Program-made: the position numbers and the translations under genes
From: Portulaca oleracea
Taxonomy: Eukaryota; Streptophyta; Magnoliopsida; Caryophyllales; Portulacaceae
NCBI GenBank assembly: GCA_029582165.1
Contig: CM055877.1
Location: forward strand, 9,167,855-9,231,854
Reading direction: 5' to 3'
Length of the DNA stretch: 64,000 bases
In this document: piece by piece, positions 59,947 through 64,000 of the stretch
Position numbering within the stretch: position 1 is the stretch's first letter
Layout of the letters: every line of letters begins with the position of its first letter
The notes under the pieces: model-generated
Told to the model about the DNA's origin: nothing
The model's input: the letters and a program-made list of their open reading frames with translations, nothing else
Databases searched by the model: none

Positions 59947-60386
59947 ATGAGAGTGTGATTGTTCCTGATAATTTATGGCTGAAAAAAACTTTCATGAGTC
60001 GTACCGACTCTCCTTTTATTTGTTTGGTTCCCAAAAAATAGCGATCAAAGTGAAAATTGCTGAGGTCTATAATGCTATGGGAGTTAGCATCTCAGATTCG
60101 ACATATCGCAAGCAGCCGACTGGTGGGCAAGAATGAGAGAGAAGCTTTTACTATAAGCTTCTCTCTCATTCCCGCCTTGTCTTGTTGCCCACCAGGTTGC
60201 ACAATGGAAACACAGCATTGTACCGAATCTGAGACGCTTCTAACTCCTATAGCACTATAGACCTCGCGCAATATCACTGCCGAGATTGCGCTACTTTAAG
60301 GGAACCAGACAAATAAATTGGAGACTCGGTACGACGCATGAAAGTATTTTTCAGCCATAAATTATCAGGAACAACCACACTCTCAT
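59947..60386. repeat. 440-bp near-perfect hairpin (hairpin 1) in CACTA intron
   Basis: The left arm begins ATGAGAGTGTGATTGTTCCT and the right arm ends AGGAACAACCACACTCTCAT. Inner pairs include AGGTCTATAATGCTATGGGA / CTCCTATAGCACTATAGACCT and, near the centre, GAGAGAGAAGCTTTT / AAGCTTCTCTCTC (loop ~60151-60156). The arms are ~215 nt with few mismatches. Confidence 0.88.
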
Positions 60387-60563
60387 GGACACTAACAAAA
60401 CCCACACTCGACCACTTTTAATGACATCTACAACTAACATACTAGAACTATAAATTACCCTACTTTCTAATAACTACCAAAAGCATCCAAACTCAACACT
60501 TTTCTATGACATCTACAACTAAGCTATATATGTCAATAATCAAGAGGATAATGTTATTACCCG

Positions 60564-60790
60564 ATGAGAGTGTAATTGTTCCTGATAATTTATGGCTGAA
60601 AAAAAGCTTTCATGAGTCGTACCGACTCTCCTTTTATTTGTCTGGTTCCCAAAAAATAGCGCAATCTCAGCAGTGAAATTCATCACGAGATTGCGCTACT
60701 TTTTGGGAACCGCATAAATAAATTGGAGACTGATGCGACTCATGAAAGTATTTTTCAGCCATAAATTATCAGGAACAACCACACTCTCAT
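60564..60790. repeat. 227-bp hairpin (hairpin 2), duplicate of hairpin 1 without the inner palindrome
   Basis: The outer arms are the same as in hairpin 1. The centre is AGCGCAATCTC...GAGATTGCGCT around 60681. Confidence 0.88.
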
Positions 60791-61030
60791 GGACACTAAC
60801 AGAACCCACACTCGACCACTTTTTATGACATCTACAACTAACAAACTAGAACTATAAATTACCCTACTTTCTACTCTAAACTACCATGACAACTAACCTA
60901 TTTACTAACACTAAACTGGTTGTTGAGTACTTAAGCTAGAAAAGGGATGTGACATAGTTATTTATAACTCATGTCTTCATTTGGGGTTATGAATAATTAA
61001 GATAGCAATTAGGTTGGATACGAAACAAAC

Positions 61031-61207
61031 TTACGCTAACAACTTCAGAGATTAACTTAATTAAAGGCATGTCTCTAAACTTCAATTCACCCTTGTTGTG
61101 ATGAACAAGTTGTCTGAGTTATATGTACGAGAAATCCAACAAGGGTCAATTAACATTTAGAGGCTTGCCTTTAATTAAGTTATCCAACAAAGTTGTTAGT
61201 CGCGTAA
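61031..61207. repeat. 177-bp hairpin (hairpin 3) in CACTA intron
   Basis: TTACGCTAACAACTTCAGAG at the left pairs with the right end TTGTTAGTCGCGTAA. ACTTAATTAAAGGCATGTCT pairs with AGGCTTGCCTTTAATTAAGT, and CACCCTTGTTG pairs with CAACAAGGGT. The loop is ~45 nt. Weaker pairing extends to about 61005-61226. Confidence 0.82.
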
Positions 61208-61837
61208 ATTCATTCCTAATCAAACATAATAACTAACTAATTCACTAATAACTACCAAAATCATCCCAACTCAACACTTTTTTCTAATAATGGTAGAATT
61301 CCATGTCGTAGATTCAAATGAATTTTAAGCGTGCTAAAACAATTATATACAACATAACTAACTAAACATTCTTTACACATATATTAACCTAATCCATACT
61401 AATTTACGCATGCTCATAATTTATACACATAAACATACAATTAACAATTTTCATAACTAATACAATAAATATTACAAAACATTACTAACTAATACAAGTA
61501 ACATACAATTAATACAAAAATTCAATAATAAAACACAATTAACACAACAACATACACATAAACATACCATAAAACTAATTGACAAATTTCACCACATACC
61601 TAACCTAATTAACATACAATACTTAAACAGTAATATAACTAACCTAATTAACATACAATTTCAGAACATATCATTAAACTAATACAATTAACATACAACT
61701 AACACAAAAATTAACCGAATAAATACTAATTATTCACTCAAATTATTCACAAATACTAACCTAATTAATGCATGCTCATAATTTATACAAATAAATATAT
61801 AATTAACAAAATTGACAAATTTCAAATAATTTACCGG

Positions 61838-62110
61838 AGAGAACGACGGCGGCAGTGAGCGACGGCGACGGCGAAGGCGGGACCAAAAAAGTGGCGGTTC
61901 CGGGTCCGATTTGCTAGCAAGAGGAAGGGATTACGTTGTTATTAACCACCAAAAACTTAGAAGAATTGATAAGGAGGGAGAAGAGGAGGACTTACCGTCG
62001 TCGGTTCCGGCGGAATGTGGCGGCAGGCGGTGGTTTCCGGTCCAATTCGCCGGCTAGCAAGAAGAGGGAGAAGAGTAATTGGATTTTGAGAGTAAGAGTT
62101 GCGCAATTGA
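61838..62110 (-). promoter_or_regulatory. GC-rich leader of the CACTA transposase gene (predicted)
   Basis: On the minus strand, a GC-rich segment ends at donor CGACG|GTAAGTCC (exon end 61996); the matching acceptor is at 59770, giving a ~2.2-kb leader intron. A second similar GC-rich block (CGCCGTCGCCGTCGCTC) ends CTCCG|GTAAATT at ~61842. The two blocks share TTGCTAGC and CGGTTCCGG motifs, so one may be a duplication or an alternative exon. Confidence 0.45.
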
Positions 62111-62332
62111 ATGAGATTGGAGCCGTTTGACGGTATAAAAAGGCGAACGACCGTTCACTGAACGACCGTTCAATTGAACGGTCGCTCGGTAACGACCGTT
62201 TCTTTGTAGGGTCGTTACCTAGCGACCATTCATTAACGGTCGTTTATGAACGGTCGGCCGCCTCTTTCTTGCGACCGTTTATTAAACGGTCGCTTGAAAC
62301 GGTCTTATTTAGCCTGCCATCTTGTAGTGTAA

Positions 62333-64000
62333 CATATATAAATTTTTAAATAAGATAGTGTTAATAAAGTAAGTCACATCAGTATAATAAAATCACTTTT
62401 TAAATATATAAATTTTTAAATATATATTATGTAAGCATTTACTTCACAAAATAACAAAGTGGTACTCCATTATAATTACCTTTTCTTAAAAATATATATA
62501 TCATTATATGGTGCAAAATTTTGCTTGCTTTTACATAGAAATGTACTATGAATTAAGTAGACATGAAAATAGATAACTACAGCCAATTAAAAACATATAT
62601 ACTTGATGAGCTAAGATGGATGAATAAAGGAGGAACAAATCTTACTGCCATATAACCCCTCATTGACAATAACAAGAGCATTGATGTCACTCCCTATAAA
62701 ATGTTTGCTACCTGGAGCAAGAAACCTTGATCTAACTTTTACACAAAAGGTCAAAAGCTTTGCATTTTAAAGGTCAAACCTATTTTAATTATTATCCAAA
62801 CCAAATAAATAAATAAATGAGGTTAATTCTATTTTTCCCTGTCTGTGGAAAAAAAAATGTATATATTTATATTTGAGCCTCTTGGTGATGACAAATGTAT
62901 ATTTTAAGGGTACACTTGTCGAGTGCAAAGCAAATCATATTAGGTATCATATTGAGAATATAAAAAGAATTAGGTATTCCAATTTTCTTAAGAAGATAAA
63001 TACAAATCCCCTTCTTAATAAGGATATCACGTATCATAATGTTTATACTTAATATACATATTTTGAATTTTTTGTATATTCTTTTTATAATAATATAGTC
63101 TTAATAATTTTGTGGTTAGATTATACTTTTTGCTGCACAAAGCTTTATATGGAATACTTAAAAGTGAGACACCCTAAGTTCAAAAGTATGCAACTTATAT
63201 TAAGGGATTGGACCAATTCAAAGATAACAAAACTAATGTGTCTAAATATATTTTAGGGAAAACATTAATTTTAATGAATATATACATATTGTTTAGAAAT
63301 ATCATAATTTTTTTCAGTAATTCTGTTAGTTTATATGGAATACATCTAATTAATAATGGTAAAAAACTGACATTGAAATATACTTTCATAAATACTATTA
63401 TTAGAATTATTATGAAATACTATTATTAAATTTATTATGAAATATACTTTCATCAAACTTTAACTAAACAATTTTTAATCATTACATACATCGAAATATT
63501 TTCCCTAAAATTATAAACTACACTTTTGTGAAAGTATATTTCATAATAAATCTAATAATAGTATTTTCCTAACAAATCATTACGTACATATATTAAGAAA
63601 TTTATAGTTAAAGTTTTCGGAAGCTACTACATTACTCACACAGTCACATGACATATAATTAAAAAGAGGGAGTATTCTAAGTTTCTAACTCTCCATGCAT
63701 GCACCTTATTGCATTTATCACTGATATATAGAATACTATCAACATTAGGTTAAAACAAATTTCAGTGTGAGACAAAATTCTTTAGGATCAGTTTTTTGAA
63801 GGTTTGACCATTGCTAAATGCTAATAAATAATGCTAGATTGCTTTTGTAGTATGAATGTAACTAAAACAGGTGACTTTTATTAGTTCCAAATAGTTTTAA
63901 TTATCATTATATTTATAAAAAGTTTTTGATTTGGCTTTTGAATTTTAGGGAAAATATTAATTCTGATGAATGTAACTAAAATAGTTGACTTTTTATATAT
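62333..64000. other. AT-rich flank with a decayed foldback element
   Basis: No gene is supported. An inverted pair lies at about 63417-63455 (ACTATTATTAAATTTATTAT, GAAATATACTTTCAT) and 63528-63567 (inverse). GAGGGAGTA at ~63666 looks like one end of a Stowaway-type MITE whose left end is eroded. Direct repeats (GGGAAAA(C/T)ATTAATT, GAATGTAACTAAAA) occur near 63255, 63855 and 63950. Confidence 0.4.

Larger units (their letters stand above)
59853..60880. repeat. Tandem duplication of a hairpin-bearing segment in the CACTA leader intron
   Basis: The segment starting AACCAAAAGCATCCAAACTC (~59857) recurs from ~60475 (AACTACCAAAAGCATCC...). Both copies contain GAGAGTGTGATTGTTCCTGA-like, TTATGGCTGAAAAAA and CATGAGTCGTACCGACTCTC blocks and both end in ACTCGACCACTTTTTATGAC-like sequence. 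Copy 1 carries ~210 bp of additional palindrome at its centre. Confidence 0.88.
56284..62329 (-). mobile_element. CACTA (En/Spm) transposon, 6046 bp, defective
   Basis: The termini are CACTACAACATGG on the left and, inverted, CACTACAAGATGG on the right. A 3-bp target duplication TAA lies at 56281-56283 and 62330-62332, as expected for CACTA. Both subterminal regions (about 56310-56770 and 62140-62310) are packed with short direct and inverted copies of AACGGTCGC/GCGACCGTT, the presumed TnpA-type binding sites. The genes run on the minus strand: a truncated tnpD-like part then a tnpA-like part. A GC-rich leader lies at 61840-62110. Confidence 0.95.

Noticed and set aside
60057..60277. Coding ORFs on both strands in the CACTA hairpin
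   Set aside because: They are the two arms of an inverted repeat read in both directions; no homology to proteins.

Overview
The window is nuclear DNA from a flowering plant, most likely a eudicot. Genes have many short exons with GT..AG introns, the intergenic DNA is very AT-rich, and plant-specific transposons are present (Cassandra 5S-LTR, Stowaway, Tourist-like, CACTA). I cannot name the species from the sequence alone.

Three genes look intact, all on the plus strand. (1) At 1333-10138 lie the last 20 exons of NAA15, the ribosome-anchoring auxiliary subunit of the N-terminal acetyltransferase NatA; the first ~200 codons lie upstream of the window. (2) At 15819-20502 is a four-exon, 443-residue membrane-anchored RING-H2 E3 ubiquitin ligase with four predicted membrane segments. 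(3) At 38774-43063 is a three-exon, 888-residue class II trehalose-6-phosphate synthase-like protein closest to TPS6. It has the class-typical replacement of a catalytic Arg by Asp and an unusual serine run in the phosphatase domain. The three genes are unrelated in function and nothing suggests co-regulation.

Most of the rest is transposon debris, and several elements can be delimited to the base by target-site duplications (TSDs). They are: a Cassandra solo LTR carrying 5S-rRNA-like sequence (17461-17732, TSD GAATC) inside a RING-gene intron; a tiny TRIM retroelement with 69-bp LTRs (32064-32343, TSD TAAAT); a hAT MITE (23831-24552, TSD ACCACACT) carrying a Stowaway and nested in a foldback element; a long foldback Mutator-like MITE (55018-55577, 10-bp TSD); Tourist-like MITEs with TTA/TAA TSDs; many Stowaway MITEs with TA TSDs; three Helitron-like 3' ends; and a family of ~500-bp MITEs, most of whose copies abut (TA)n arrays. 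Fragments of two LINEs and of an NB-LRR resistance gene are also present.

The most notable accessory region is 56284-62329, a 6.05-kb CACTA (En/Spm) element with a TAA target duplication. Its tnpD-like gene has lost the catalytic transposase core, and its tnpA-like gene has two in-frame stops. A 109-bp tandem repeat fills one intron. The long 5' intron holds three large hairpins, two of them tandem duplicates of each other, which are candidate small-RNA precursors. The 24.7-36.9 kb and 51-55 kb stretches are AT-rich with no gene I can support.
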